Source: JALZOC01 sp035758845
GTDB lineage: Bacteria; Acidobacteriota; Vicinamibacteria; Vicinamibacterales; 2-12-FULL-66-21
Reading direction: 5' to 3'
Assembly (NCBI GenBank): GCA_035758845.1
Contig: DASTVZ010000104.1
Coordinates: 7,915 to 71,914, forward strand
Length of the DNA: 64,000 nt
Position numbers and translations under genes: made by a program. Positions 16,134 to 27,100 of this stretch are shown here, piece by piece (the first letter of the stretch is position 1; the number at the start of each line of letters is the position of its first letter). The notes beneath the pieces were generated by a model. The model searched no databases. It was not told the origin of the DNA and saw only the letters and a list, made by a program, of their open reading frames with translations.

Positions 16134-19100
16134 CTACCTCGTTCCGGCCGAGGCTTCGTAGATCCGCAGATTCCTCACCGACCACGAGGGGGCATCCGGG
16201 ACTGTCTCGGTCTGCGTAATTCGGATGAACTTCGCGCGTGTCGGCGGGAACGTGATCGTCGTTCGCGAACCCTCGCCTTTGCCCTGTGCGACCGGATTCC
16301 CCCACGTCTGGCCGTCGGTAGAAACCTGGACGCTGTAGCCACGCGGATAGGTGACAATCGGCGTGCCGCCACCGCCGAAGCCGCCGCGAGCGCCCGCCGC
16401 GCCACGACCCCCGCGCCCGCCCGCCATCTGGGTCGTCGATTCGAACTGAATTTCGGTGACGAGGACCGGTTGCGGCAGTTCAACCGAGAGCCACATCCCG
16501 GGTGCCTGTGGAGCGCCGGTGTTCCACCCGCGGAGCGTTGCCGCCCCGGCGACCGTCTCCGGAGCATGACTCGCCGAAAGCTTGAACTGCTGCGCATCGA
16601 GCACGCGTGGCAGCGAGGCTTCGAGCTCTGCGACCGTCCATGGCGACTTTCGTGATTCTGTTTCGGCTCGCACCCGTGCGACGTCGGCCGGCGTCACCAT
16701 TCCTCCGGTATTACCAAAGCTGCTGCGGACGTACGACGCGATCCCGGCGACCCATTCGTCAGTCCCGGGCATCGGCACCATGACGTCGCGGTACGTCTTG
16801 CCGTCGATCGGTCCGCTCAATCCTTTCAGCAACACCTTGATGATGTAATCACGATGCCCCTGCACGCGCGGCGAGCCGGCAAGCGGTGGCGCCATCGTCG
16901 TTCCCGGCGGCGCCCCGTCGAGAGCCGCTCCCAGCGCATCCGATCCGTGGCACTGGAAGCACACGGCGTTGAACACGTCACTTCCCTGCTGAACGCGCTT
17001 CTCCTCGTCAGGACTCAACGGCCCGCCGCGCCGACCAGCGGCAGCGTTCGCAGCCGGCATGAGCAGCCGATCGCCAACGATCGCGACCCCTTTCGCGGGG
17101 TTCGACGCCTTCGCAGCCTTGATGAGATCGGCGACGTCCGGCAACTTGAAAAGATTTGCGGTCAGCATCGCTTGAATGACGACGTTGGTGTCCGAGTCCT
17201 TCGTCAAGGCGCGATAGTCGCCCGCCAACGTCTTGTCGCCCGCTTTGTACAACGTCTCGCTCGCGCGAATCGCCTGCACGCGCATGCGCGGGTTCTTGTC
17301 TTCCATCGCGGCGCGCACGAGCGCGGCATCGAGCGCACCGAGGCCTTCGAGCGTCCACATCGCGTGGAAACGCGCCACCAGGTTATCCGATGAGCGTACG
17401 AGCTGTTGCAACGCCGGCACGACCGACTTGTCTTGCTTCAAAATGAGCAGCCGCTGCGCCGTGTCTCGCCACCAGCCGTTCGGATGCGAAAAATGCGCGA
17501 TGAGTTGCGCCGGTGTCTCGCTATACATCCGCGGCGCCGCAAAGTTGGGGGCGATCGCAGGAATCGCTGGCTGTCCGACGTTCGTGGTCGTGGCAGGCAC
17601 GGCCGGTCTTCCGTCGTAGCGCAGCCGCCAGATGCGCCCGTGCTGCGCTACTTTGTCCAGCTGGTATTGCTCGATCTTGGCGCGCAGGTACGAACCGGGA
17701 CCGGACCACTGCAGCTCCTGAATGATGCCGTGATACATGTCGGCGATGTAGAGGGTCCCGTCCGGCGCATTGCTGATATTCACCGGCCGGAACAGCTGAT
17801 CCTGGCTGTTGATGAACTCGGAGCCCGGATACACGTTGCGCAGCTGCGTCAGGCCTTCGATGTTTTCGATCGCGGCGCGCCGGATCAGACGACCGACGGG
17901 CTCGGTGAAAAGCAGATGCCCCTTCAGGTCCGCCGGCAGCCGATCGCCGCGGAAGATCGCCGGTCCAGTTGTCGCGGTAAAGTGGTTCAGGTTCTGCGCC
18001 GGCATTCTGGTACGACCGATGCCACCCTGCATGTCGCCAATTCCAGGCGCCGGCCACACCACGGCGAAGTCTTTTTCGAATCCGTTCTCCATTCCCGCCG
18101 GACAATTCGGATCGGGCGTGGGCGCCGGCGCTGGCGCGGCACCACCAGCTCGCCCGCCTCGGCCTGCGGCCGGGCACGGCGTGAATGCGCCGTAGTGGAT
18201 CGGGTACTGAAAGTTCATCGGACCGCGTTCGCCACCCGCATCAACGAACCAGGGTTTTCCATCGTCATCTGACGCGAGTCCCCACTGACCGCCGTTGGGA
18301 CCGGTCGGCTCGCGGAGAAAACCTGACGGCGTCCAGCGAATGCGGAAGGGGTTGTAAGTCGTGTAGATCCAGTTGTCCATGTTCCAGAGCAGGCCCGCTT
18401 TCTGATGTTCGATGTTGGCGTCGCCACTCTGGCCGATGCCGGTGAAAACGACTTCGCGCTTGTCCGCGACGCCGTCGCCGTTGGTGTCGGACCATTTCAC
18501 GAGATCGTCAGAGTCCGTCTCGCTTGTCAGGATGACGCCGTCCTGAAGCGGCAGAATCATGCGCGGCGCGACCAGGTGATCGACAAACACCGTGCGCTTG
18601 TCGTAACGGCCGTCCCCGTTCGTGCTTTCCCAGCGGCTGATCCGACTGATCGGATCGTGCTCGCGTGACGCGTTGGCGTCCATCATGTAACTGATCATCT
18701 CGCCGACATACATGCGGCCATTGCCATCGAACTCGATGATCGTTGGACTGATGACATCAGGATCGGCCGCCACCAGTTCCATCCGATAGCCGGTCGGCAG
18801 CATGAAGCCTTTCGCTTCCTCTTCCGGCGTTCTCGCCGTATAGGGAGGCTTCGGAGCGAAGTCGGTCGCATCGCTCGTCATCGCCCCACGTCCGCCGCCA
18901 CCGAAACCTGTCGCAGGGGCTGGCGCGCCGGGCGCCTGCTTGGCCGCCGTTCCGGCCATCTCGTATTGGCCGTCCATAACCGCCAGGTTCGCCTTCATCC
19001 CTGCACCATCAGGGGTGAGCGTCATGACGTTCGACAGCGGCGTGCCTTGCATGCTCGTGACGTACTTGAGGACGAGACTCTTCCCGGCCAGAGAAATATC

Positions 19101-19388
19101 GGTCGCGTTGGTGGTCTGCTGGTTGTCCGAAGTCACGGTTGCCACAACTTTCCCCGCATCTGTGGTCACCGTGACCGCGACGGAAAAGTTGTTCGCTCCC
19201 ATGGCTAACGTCACCAGCCAGTTGCCCACGAAAGGAGATGCCTGCTCGGGAGTAATGGATGATGCGGGCGCCGTCGCGGCCCGCTGGCCCTGTCCGGGCG
19301 CCTGGCTCCCGCCCTGAACCGCCTGCGTCAGCAGTGCCACCGTGAAGATCACACCGGCTGTCAATACAGAATAAGAAGGACGGGACAT
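16134..19388 (-). CDS. PVC-type heme-binding CxxCH dehydrogenase-like protein with discoidin-like C-terminus
   Basis: The 1084-residue secreted protein has a signal peptide (SVLTAGVIFTVALLTQAVQG). A beta-sandwich N-domain follows, then an NHL/sorbosone-dehydrogenase-like propeller with calcium-binding repeats such as SDTNGDGVADKREV, HEAT-like helices (about 630-780), one cytochrome c motif VCFQCHGSD (about 810) and a C-terminal F5/8 type C-like domain. Gly/Arg-rich linkers separate the domains (for example GRGGRGAAGARGGFGGGG). The start is set by AAGGAG 6 bases before the ATG. It probably oxidises a sugar or alcohol and passes electrons through its heme (inference). Confidence 0.82.
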   Translation of the reverse strand: MSRPSYSVLTAGVIFTVALLTQAVQGGSQAPGQGQRAATAPASSITPEQASPFVGNWLVTLAMGANNFSVAVTVTTDAGKVVATVTSDNQQTTNATDISLAGKSLVLKYVTSMQGTPLSNVMTLTPDGAGMKANLAVMDGQYEMAGTAAKQAPGAPAPATGFGGGGRGAMTSDATDFAPKPPYTARTPEEEAKGFMLPTGYRMELVAADPDVISPTIIEFDGNGRMYVGEMISYMMDANASREHDPISRISRWESTNGDGRYDKRTVFVDHLVAPRMILPLQDGVILTSETDSDDLVKWSDTNGDGVADKREVVFTGIGQSGDANIEHQKAGLLWNMDNWIYTTYNPFRIRWTPSGFLREPTGPNGGQWGLASDDDGKPWFVDAGGERGPMNFQYPIHYGAFTPCPAAGRGGRAGGAAPAPAPTPDPNCPAGMENGFEKDFAVVWPAPGIGDMQGGIGRTRMPAQNLNHFTATTGPAIFRGDRLPADLKGHLLFTEPVGRLIRRAAIENIEGLTQLRNVYPGSEFINSQDQLFRPVNISNAPDGTLYIADMYHGIIQELQWSGPGSYLRAKIEQYQLDKVAQHGRIWRLRYDGRPAVPATTTNVGQPAIPAIAPNFAAPRMYSETPAQLIAHFSHPNGWWRDTAQRLLILKQDKSVVPALQQLVRSSDNLVARFHAMWTLEGLGALDAALVRAAMEDKNPRMRVQAIRASETLYKAGDKTLAGDYRALTKDSDTNVVIQAMLTANLFKLPDVADLIKAAKASNPAKGVAIVGDRLLMPAANAAAGRRGGPLSPDEEKRVQQGSDVFNAVCFQCHGSDALGAALDGAPPGTTMAPPLAGSPRVQGHRDYIIKVLLKGLSGPIDGKTYRDVMVPMPGTDEWVAGIASYVRSSFGNTGGMVTPADVARVRAETESRKSPWTVAELEASLPRVLDAQQFKLSASHAPETVAGAATLRGWNTGAPQAPGMWLSVELPQPVLVTEIQFESTTQMAGGRGGRGAAGARGGFGGGGTPIVTYPRGYSVQVSTDGQTWGNPVAQGKGEGSRTTITFPPTRAKFIRITQTETVPDAPSWSVRNLRIYEASAGTR

Positions 19389-19453
19389 GCTTGCTCCTTG
19401 GGTGCGGCTCGTTCGAAACTCCTGGCGCCGCCGCGCGCAGGCTTCGATCCGGG

Positions 19454-21193
19454 ATGTCATTTTACGTGGAATTCTCTTTCTCTGCTCACGTCGCTCTGCT
19501 CGAGAGTCTTCTGAATCACAGCCGACACTTTGTCGACGAAGTCGAGCGCCGTCTGCTGAACGTGCAAGGCAGACGCGACTTCCCTATCCGAGACCGTCAC
19601 TATATCGAGCAGGTTCTGAGTTCCTGCTTCTTCGATTCGATTCCGCGCGATCTCGCCGGTTTGAAGGAACAATTATCGGCCGCTCACCGAGCGGATGGAT
19701 TCGAACCGGTGCAACAGGAAGGTGGTGCGCACGACTTCAGTGCCGCAGCATTGGTCGCGTTCGCGTATTCGTACTGGACCGATTCCCGATGGCCAGGCCG
19801 AAACGGCCGGATGGCATACGCGCACACGATCTACTCCGTATTCGTGCTTAATCAGCTCCAATATCTCTGCCTGAGGGTCTGGGATGATGGGCACGGGTAC
19901 GCAACGGCCCGACTGCGCGAAATCCAGGATCTGCTCGACCGTCTCAACGGGCAATCCGGCGCAAATGTGTTCATGCGCACCACTCGCTGGTTATTACAGA
20001 CGGCCCAGAGCCCACTGACGCGCTTCCTCCAGCCCTACTTCATCATCGCCAACCACATCTCTCGATCGTTCGAAGACGACGAACGGCTGGAGATCCATCG
20101 TGCCGGCGCAGTGCTGGCTGGTGGCCATCTGCGCTCGCAGCTGCGCTATCGAGCACGCGAGTCACGACGTCCAATCGACGATCTCGAGGTTCTCTCTGTC
20201 ACTCGCAATTCGAATTCGATGGATGTTGCTCTGTTGCTTCGCGATCTCGTGCCGTTGCTCGACGCGTACAGAATTGCGTGTGCGACGGATGCCCAGGAGA
20301 ATCGGTGGACGTTGTCGAATGCCATCCTGCAAGGCCTCTCCGCTGATCCAGAATTGTTGCTGACTCGTTTCGACCTGCTTGGGCCAGCGGCGATGATCGA
20401 GGAGGTATTCATCGAGCGTGAAGATGGCCGCGCAGCATACAGCGCGTTTGGCAGCAGCCATCTTCACATGCTGTCCAGGTACCGCGAGTTGATTGGCGCT
20501 CTCGCAACGCAGCTGAAAGAGGACGCCTCACGCCTCGAGCCTTCCTGCGGCCTCTACTCTCCATTCGGCATCGTCTACGGCTTCTGCGGAGACATCCTGT
20601 CGAATATGGCGATCAGCCGGTTAGTCTCACAGAACACGTCGTCTCTGACTCTCGAAGACATGTTCTCCAGCGATGGTTCACTCGAAGGCAAACTTTCGAA
20701 GGCGCGAGAGTGGGAGGCGCTTCCACGTCACAGCGCGGAACGCGCACGATTCGAACATTCCACGGAGTGGGCCGCAAAGATCTTCAGTCGACTGATGACC
20801 GCGCTCGACGCGCGCGCGAGCCACGGCGATGCGCTGAATGCATCTGGCCTCCACCGCGCGCGACTGTTCGTCGTTCAGGAAGGTCACGTGGCGCAGGCAG
20901 CGCACGACTTCGTAGCCAATGCGGTCAGCGCACAGGAACACTGCGTGACATCAGACCTGAAACGGGCACTCGCGACTGGCGCGACGGCGTTTCCCAGAAG
21001 TCAGATTCTGAGCGATCGAAAGGAAGGGCGATTTTTGGCGAGTGTCGAATCCGAAGGCAAATGGTTCGCCGTTTCGAAAGTCCTTCTGACAGTGTGCCTA
21101 TGCCAGGGGAAGGACGCGGTGATCACCGATGTGCCCGCGGCCGTGATTGATGTGCTGCGCCTGACTTGCCGGGAACTGCTCGAGATCGTCTAA
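19454..21193 (+). CDS. Large protein of unknown function
   Basis: The 579-residue product begins MSFYVEFSFSAHVALLESLL. I do not recognise any domain. It is rich in predicted helices, has no signal peptide and no clear membrane segment, and contains several Cys and Trp residues scattered without a metal motif. Codon use looks like its neighbours, so it is a real gene. It is divergent from the CxxCH gene (about 65 bases between starts) and its last 4 bases overlap the stop of a receiver protein on the other strand. An earlier in-frame ATG at 19391 would lie in the divergent promoter region. Confidence 0.65.
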   Translation: MSFYVEFSFSAHVALLESLLNHSRHFVDEVERRLLNVQGRRDFPIRDRHYIEQVLSSCFFDSIPRDLAGLKEQLSAAHRADGFEPVQQEGGAHDFSAAALVAFAYSYWTDSRWPGRNGRMAYAHTIYSVFVLNQLQYLCLRVWDDGHGYATARLREIQDLLDRLNGQSGANVFMRTTRWLLQTAQSPLTRFLQPYFIIANHISRSFEDDERLEIHRAGAVLAGGHLRSQLRYRARESRRPIDDLEVLSVTRNSNSMDVALLLRDLVPLLDAYRIACATDAQENRWTLSNAILQGLSADPELLLTRFDLLGPAAMIEEVFIEREDGRAAYSAFGSSHLHMLSRYRELIGALATQLKEDASRLEPSCGLYSPFGIVYGFCGDILSNMAISRLVSQNTSSLTLEDMFSSDGSLEGKLSKAREWEALPRHSAERARFEHSTEWAAKIFSRLMTALDARASHGDALNASGLHRARLFVVQEGHVAQAAHDFVANAVSAQEHCVTSDLKRALATGATAFPRSQILSDRKEGRFLASVESEGKWFAVSKVLLTVCLCQGKDAVITDVPAAVIDVLRLTCRELLEIV

Positions 21194-21600
21194 CGCAACG
21201 GCGAGACGAATGGGCGACCGGCGCGCGCTTCCTGCACGGCGAGCATCAAGTCGGATCCGAGCCGCGGCTTCACCACATAGCCCATGGCTCCCGCGGCCTT
21301 CGCGGCCAGGATAATGTCCTCCTCGTCATGAACGGTGAGGAACACCAACGCCGCGTTCGATCCGGCTTCACGCAGGCGCGACGCGACCTCGAGGCCGCTC
21401 AGTCCGGGCATGGAGATGTCCAGAACGATGACGTCAGGCTTCATCAAAAGTGCGGCTTCGAGTGCCTTGCGACTGTCTTTCACCGATCCGACGACGAGAC
21501 AACTGTACTTCAGCGCGGCAGCTGCCCGCGCCAGCATCGCTTCGTTGTCATCAACAAGGAGAACGCGAGCCGGCTCAGACGATGTGGTGCTTAACGGCAT
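21190..21600 (-). CDS. Single-domain response regulator (receiver only)
   Basis: The 136-residue protein is one receiver domain: LLVDDNEAML acid pocket, phospho-acceptor Asp in VIVLDISMPGLSG (about 61), LVFLTVHD Thr switch and GYVVKPR Lys. No DNA-binding output is present, so it probably signals through protein partners or acts as a phosphate sink. It overlaps the LuxR-type regulator by 26 bases and probably shares the upstream histidine kinase. Confidence 0.88.
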   Translation of the reverse strand: MPLSTTSSEPARVLLVDDNEAMLARAAAALKYSCLVVGSVKDSRKALEAALLMKPDVIVLDISMPGLSGLEVASRLREAGSNAALVFLTVHDEEDIILAAKAAGAMGYVVKPRLGSDLMLAVQEARAGRPFVSPLR

Positions 21601-22204
21601 ATTGAATCAGCTCGGCGGTCGACTTCACCTTGAGTTGTTCCATCATTTGATACTTGTGAAACGCAACGGTCCGCGCTGTCAGGTTGAGCAGCGCCGCGAC
21701 CTCCTTCATCGAACGTCCCTCGGCCAGCAGTTGCAACACCTCACGTTGACGAGGCGTAAGGTCCACTCCAGGCTTCCGATCGGGTGCTTGCTGAAGCGCC
21801 TCGACAAGTCCTTCAGCAACGAGCGGCGTAATGTAGGACCGGCCTTGCGTCACTTCGCGGATCGCCGCCGTCAACTCGGAGGCGGCTGAACTCTTGAGGA
21901 GATAGCCGGACGCGCCGGCTCGAAATGCTTCCGCCGCCAAATCGGGATCCTCGTTCATCGTCAGGTACACCAACTTCACGTTGCGCGACTTCTGTTTGAT
22001 CTGGCGTCCGGCGTCGAGCCCGTTGAGAAGGGGCATGGAGATGTCGAGCACGACAACGTCAGGGTTCAACGTCTCGACCGCCGCGACGAGCGCGCGACCG
22101 TCGCCAACCTGGCCGACGATGTCGCACTCGCCGGCGAGCAACTTCTCGAAAGCGCCAAGAATCAGCGCGTGATCGTCGGCGAGGAGAACTCGAGGCTTTC
22201 CCAT
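21575..22204 (-). CDS. NarL/LuxR-type response regulator
   Basis: The 209-residue protein has a receiver (LLADDHALILGAFE, Asp54 in VVVLDISMP, GYLLKSSAASEL) and a C-terminal LuxR helix-turn-helix (LTPRQREVLQLLAEGRSMKE, then TVAFHKYQMMEQL). It is the likely DNA-binding partner of the histidine kinase just upstream (100 bases away). NarL-type regulators pair with HisKA_3 kinases, as seen here. Targets are unknown but may include the adjacent TonB-receptor gene. Confidence 0.92.
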   Translation of the reverse strand: MGKPRVLLADDHALILGAFEKLLAGECDIVGQVGDGRALVAAVETLNPDVVVLDISMPLLNGLDAGRQIKQKSRNVKLVYLTMNEDPDLAAEAFRAGASGYLLKSSAASELTAAIREVTQGRSYITPLVAEGLVEALQQAPDRKPGVDLTPRQREVLQLLAEGRSMKEVAALLNLTARTVAFHKYQMMEQLKVKSTAELIQYAVKHHIV

Positions 22205-22303
22205 ACGGCGCCTTAATGTACTCCTGTTTCGCCTTCGACAACGTCAACCTCCGCCGTCGCAGCTGTCCGACAACACAAGATACCGGTCCGATGATCCGGA
22301 CGG

Positions 22304-24160
22304 CTATGCAGAATCGGCAGCGAAAGGTGAAACGGCGACCGACTCGGCGGCAGCCGCTGGTCGCGGAGGAATTGTGATCTCGAGCCGGGTACCGGCGCCG
22401 GGGGTAGAGCGGATCCGGACTGCGCCACCGATCCCGTCCAGCCGTTCACTGATGCTGATCAGACCCAGACCTTTCCCCCAGCCCTTCTCGACGTCGAACC
22501 CCACACCGTCATCGGCGATGAGGAGGGTGAGTGCCGCCGGGGTGCCCAACAGATGCACGGAAACATGCCGCGCGCGGCTGTACTTGATCGCGTTCTGCAG
22601 CGCTTCCTGAACGACGCGAAATACGCACAACGTGATCTCTGGTGAAAGCGTGGCAGGGACATTCTCGTGCGTAAAGGTAATGGCCAGGTCCGGTTGCGAC
22701 AACTCACGCTGCAGCCCATTGAGCGCCGCGACGAGACCAATCAGGCGCAGCTTGGCAGGATGCAGCCGATGCGAGAGATCGTGCACGCTCTTGGCAACGT
22801 CACGTGCCCGGCGCAGCGTCCCTTGCGCAAGATCTTCCTCGCTCATTGGCACGGCCTGACCGAGCAACTCCAGATCGATCTCGAGCAGCGCCATCTGTTG
22901 ACTCACATCGTCGTGCAGCTCTCGCGCGATGCGTGCGCGCTCGCCATCCTGCGCATCGAGCAGACGCGCCCCGAGATCGTGGATGCGAGCGTAGCTCTTC
23001 TGTAGCTCGCCCTGGCTGGCACGCACCTGCTCTTCGGCCTGTCGTCTTCGAGCGCGTTGCACCAGCAGACCGGCGATCAACATCGTCTGCGCCAGGACAA
23101 CCGCAGCGGCGCCGACGATGTAGAACTTGTACCGGTCCCAGGCTGTGGGCTCCCGGAATCTCACGATCGTCCCTTTGGGAAGGCGCGCGTCGCTGAGCCC
23201 CCACCGGCGCAACTGCCGCCAATCGACCTCATTCTCGTTCAAGTCTGGCGACGAGACGGGAATACTGTCAGCGCGTTCGCCACGAAGGACGCGTACTGCC
23301 AGTTCTCCGACCGCGTGTGTCTGCCGTTGCAGATCCTTGAGGTTGCCCCCCACAACGCCCCGATTGATCGTCGAATCGATCCATGAATAGGTCGGCGCGT
23401 TGGCCGCTGCTGCGATCCGTTCCACGTACTCGAGAGGATGAAAGTTCTGGCCGTCGCCGTCGCGATTCGCCACCAAGTAGTACACGATCGAATGCTTTGG
23501 AAGAGACGCGAGCCGGGCCTCGAGTTCTCGCGTCGGCAATCCGGTCAGGTAAGTGAATGACAGTTGCGGTTCGAACGCCTGGAACTGCGATCGCGCCGTG
23601 GTTTCGTAAATCTTGTCCCCCTCCCCGGACCCGGTCACGACGAATACCTGATGGACATCCGGTTGAAGCTGGGTGGCCAGCGACAGCGTGCCGGTGAGAT
23701 TCACTCGAACGATGATCCCGGTTGCGTTTGCCACTGGACGTGGCGGGGGCTCGTTCGAATAGAAGACGACCGGGGATTCGGTAAACAGACTCTCGCGGTT
23801 CGCCTCGACGAATTGGAGCGGCAGGTCTCCCATCGCAACCACGAGATCGAACCGCTGTGGCTTGTACTTCCGTTTCAGAAAGTCTCGAAAGGCGGACTGG
23901 TAGTCGGCCTGTGTGAATCTCACCTGATCGATGTACTCGGAGTAGTAATCCACCCCCTCGGGCACACTGGCGTCCAGAAGTTGTGGCAGATCTCGCTCGC
24001 CAAGCACCGCGATCTGTGCGTCTCGTCTCGTCGAATAGAGCACGAGTACTTGTTTCTGGCGCTCGTCGGCCCATCCGAGCGCGACGAGCCCCAGCGTCTG
24101 CATCGCAGTCGCGATCAGGAGTGCACGGGCGATCGGAAGCTGGCGGCGTGATGCCGTCAT
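22304..24160 (-). CDS. HisKA_3 sensor histidine kinase with ABC substrate-binding-type periplasmic sensor
   Basis: The 618-residue protein has an N-terminal signal/membrane segment (about 10-30) and a periplasmic domain of ABC substrate-binding-like type (RQKQVLVLYSTRRDAQIA to about 300). A membrane segment (KFYIVGAAAVVLAQTMLIAG, about 345-364) is followed by a coiled coil, a HisKA_3 dimerisation helix with His in IARELHDDVSQQ (about 416) and an HATPase domain (NAIKYSRARHVSV, DDGVGFD, GLGLISISERL). Such kinases sense a small molecule outside. Its ATG abuts the TonB-receptor stop (TAAATG) with no ribosome-binding site, so translation probably re-initiates. Confidence 0.9.
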   Translation of the reverse strand: MTASRRQLPIARALLIATAMQTLGLVALGWADERQKQVLVLYSTRRDAQIAVLGERDLPQLLDASVPEGVDYYSEYIDQVRFTQADYQSAFRDFLKRKYKPQRFDLVVAMGDLPLQFVEANRESLFTESPVVFYSNEPPPRPVANATGIIVRVNLTGTLSLATQLQPDVHQVFVVTGSGEGDKIYETTARSQFQAFEPQLSFTYLTGLPTRELEARLASLPKHSIVYYLVANRDGDGQNFHPLEYVERIAAAANAPTYSWIDSTINRGVVGGNLKDLQRQTHAVGELAVRVLRGERADSIPVSSPDLNENEVDWRQLRRWGLSDARLPKGTIVRFREPTAWDRYKFYIVGAAAVVLAQTMLIAGLLVQRARRRQAEEQVRASQGELQKSYARIHDLGARLLDAQDGERARIARELHDDVSQQMALLEIDLELLGQAVPMSEEDLAQGTLRRARDVAKSVHDLSHRLHPAKLRLIGLVAALNGLQRELSQPDLAITFTHENVPATLSPEITLCVFRVVQEALQNAIKYSRARHVSVHLLGTPAALTLLIADDGVGFDVEKGWGKGLGLISISERLDGIGGAVRIRSTPGAGTRLEITIPPRPAAAAESVAVSPFAADSA

Positions 24161-27100
24161 TTAGAAGTCGATGCCAAGCGTGAACTTGAAGAGGCGCGGG
24201 GTCATGACCGCCATCGGCTGCAGCCAAGGGCCATTGGGCACATACGCTGTGTTATGTGCCAGCACCGCGCTCGAGTTGAGCGCATTGTAAACCTCGAGGC
24301 CAAGCGTTGAACGGGGCCCGCCGATCTTCAGCACCTTGGCGATGCGCAGGTCGAGCTCGTTGAGCCGGTCGCCGTACATCGTGCCGGCGGGCACAAGATT
24401 GACGGTAACATTCTGCGCATTCCCCGACAGGTTTCGGCCGAGCGACGGAGCCACGACATCGTTTGGGATGGCATAGTTCGCCGCCACCATGACGCCAGGT
24501 TTGCTCTGATACGTCGCCGCGAGCTGAACCTCGATCTTCGGCACGAGATACGAGGAGAGCCCCTTGAACTGTGTAAGGACACCGTAGGCCACATGACAGT
24601 AGGGACTGAGCGGGGTGACGCCGGAGTTGTTCAGCCCGGCACCGAACGTGCTGGTGCCGGTGGTAGTCGTCGAGAGTTCCGGCAAATGTGCGCGCACGTT
24701 GCAATTGTCCGCGACCGTCTGGCCGGTGCTGGTGCCGGCCGCAATGGTGAAACGCTCCCCCCGCACGTTGAAGCCAACATCGATGCCGTTGAAATACTGG
24801 CTCCACCGCCCGTAGTTTGCCGAATCGGTCACCAGGTTGCTCACTTGTCCCGCTTTGTCGGGAACGACATCGTACAAACCATCGATTGTGTAACCGCCGC
24901 CGCCTGGCAACCGCGGGTCGAGCGGCGCGGTTACACTGAAGGACGTGAAGTCGGCCGGCGTCAGAAGAACGTTGTCGACGGCGAAGAACTGATGAAAGGA
25001 CCGGCGGGTGTAGGTCACGCTCGCCGAGGCGCGAGCAAAGATCTGATGCTCGAGCGAGGCGGCAAATGTCCAATCGGACGGCCGCACTCCCCACCCGTTG
25101 AGGACTCCCGGATCGAAGGCATTGGTCAAAATGTTCTTGCCGAAGTCGGTGTTCGACATCACTCCGCAAAGATCTCCGCCGCTCGATCGAAGGTCCTGGG
25201 CCGCAGGATTGATGAGGTCACAGTCTGGCGCAAAATTGCTGTTCGCATCGATCCACGATCGGGTCACACCTGCCGTGCCGAACACACTCGTCGTCTGCGG
25301 CATCCGAAGCGAAGGATTCGTGTTCGCATAGTTACCGGAGATGCCAACGCCTTCGAGATACTTGCCGAAGTTGACCTTCAGTGCGGTCCGGCCGTCGCCG
25401 AAAAGATCGACCGCCGCGCCGAGCCTTGGCGTAATGTCCTTGTAGCTGTCGACGCCGCGCGTTTCGGGAATCAGGATGGCTGTCGGCAGAAACCGGGACG
25501 GTCCTTCCGTCTGCGCCGGGAACCAGCTGCGGGCGCGATCGAAACGCAGCGCCCCTTGCAGTGTCACCCGGTCGTGTGTCCATTGCTCCTGAACGAACAC
25601 GCCATCCCAGGCGGCCCGGGCGTTGTTGACCCACGGAGAAATTGACTGCGTCAACTGATTCGGCTGACCGTTGTTGAACCGGTAGGTCAGATTCTGATTG
25701 TTCGTCATCCACGTCCGGTCGTCGGTCATGAAGGTGTGCTGATACCCGATTTTCAAGCTGTGCGTGCCGGTCACGTACGACGCGGAGCCTTTCCACAAGT
25801 ACGATCCTGTGTGCGCGACGCTGAAGTCCTGCGATCGATACACCAGCCCTGGGATGTTGCCATTCAACGCGCAGCCGCTTGCGCATTGCTCGGCGACGCG
25901 GATCAGATCGCGGGTCGGGTTGGGTTCGCGTTCGAAGTTACCGACACCGAAGTAGGTACCCCCGAATGCCGCTTCCAAAAGCAACGTGTTGTTCACGGGA
26001 GAAACCCAGGTTGCCTGCGTCACGTGCAATGGCCGCCCCAAGACACCCACCGCCTCCGGCGTAATCCGCGGTGGCTCCGCCAAGCCGGGCGTGGCGCCGC
26101 TGCACGTACGGCACAGTGTCTGCGCATCCCAGAAGGCACCGATCTTGTTCCGCGGTGTTACCTGCCACGTCACTCGCGCGCTCGCGTTCTCAAACGTTCG
26201 ATCTGAGTACTCGCGACGTGCCGGATCCGGCGCATAGAGCCATTTAGCAGGATCGCCCGCATGCAGGTTGTAGTAAACGTTGGCACTTGGTTTCGTATTG
26301 CCGCCGGTGTGGCCGTTGACGAAATACCAGACGCGGTTACGGGCAATCGGTCCCCCGAGGGTGCCTGAAAAATCGTAGACCTTCCTCAAAGGAGTGGAGA
26401 CCAGTCCCTGACGCTCGAGTTCCGGTGTCAGGTTGTTAGACTGTAAACGTTCCCCCGTGCCGCTGGCGAAGAACGACCCGGTGGTCGTGTTGCCGCCGGC
26501 CTTGGGAATGATGTTCATCAGGAGCCCGGCGGTTTCCGCCTCGCCGAGGCCACCGGCGGCAAACGTTACTTCCTGCGCATCCCCAACATCCACCACATAG
26601 CTGGTCGCCGAATTTCCCGACGGCGGGCTGCCGACGTTGAGCCCATCAAGGAGAAGACGACCCTCGTTCGTACGCCCACCGTGAATTGGAAAGGAGGTCG
26701 TCTGCGTGGAGGTTATGACATCGTTGACGTTCGTCACCACGCCAGGGATCAGTCCGACGAGCGCGTTGTAGGTGCGAATCGTGGGAACGGATTTGACGAC
26801 CTCGCCGCTCAGCGTCACTTCGCTGCGCGGGGCATGAACGTCGACAAGCGGCGTCTCGGCCGTGACAGTAATTGCGTCGGTCAGTCCCAGGACACCTAGC
26901 TGCGCGTTGACCGTTGCCGTGAGCGAGCCACTGAGTTCGATGCCGTTCTGTTCAAAGGGGGTCCAGCCGGCGAGCGTGAACCGTACTTTGTACGTGCCTG
27001 GCCGGAGATCTTCGATGCGATAGCGACCGTTTCCGTCCGTGACCACCGAGCGCGTCGTCTCGATGAGAGCGGGGCTGCTGGCCTCGACGAGCACACCCGG

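Noticed and set aside
24593..25645. Plus-strand frame of about 350 codons
   Set aside because: It is antisense to the TonB-receptor barrel, with no ribosome-binding site and shadow-like composition.
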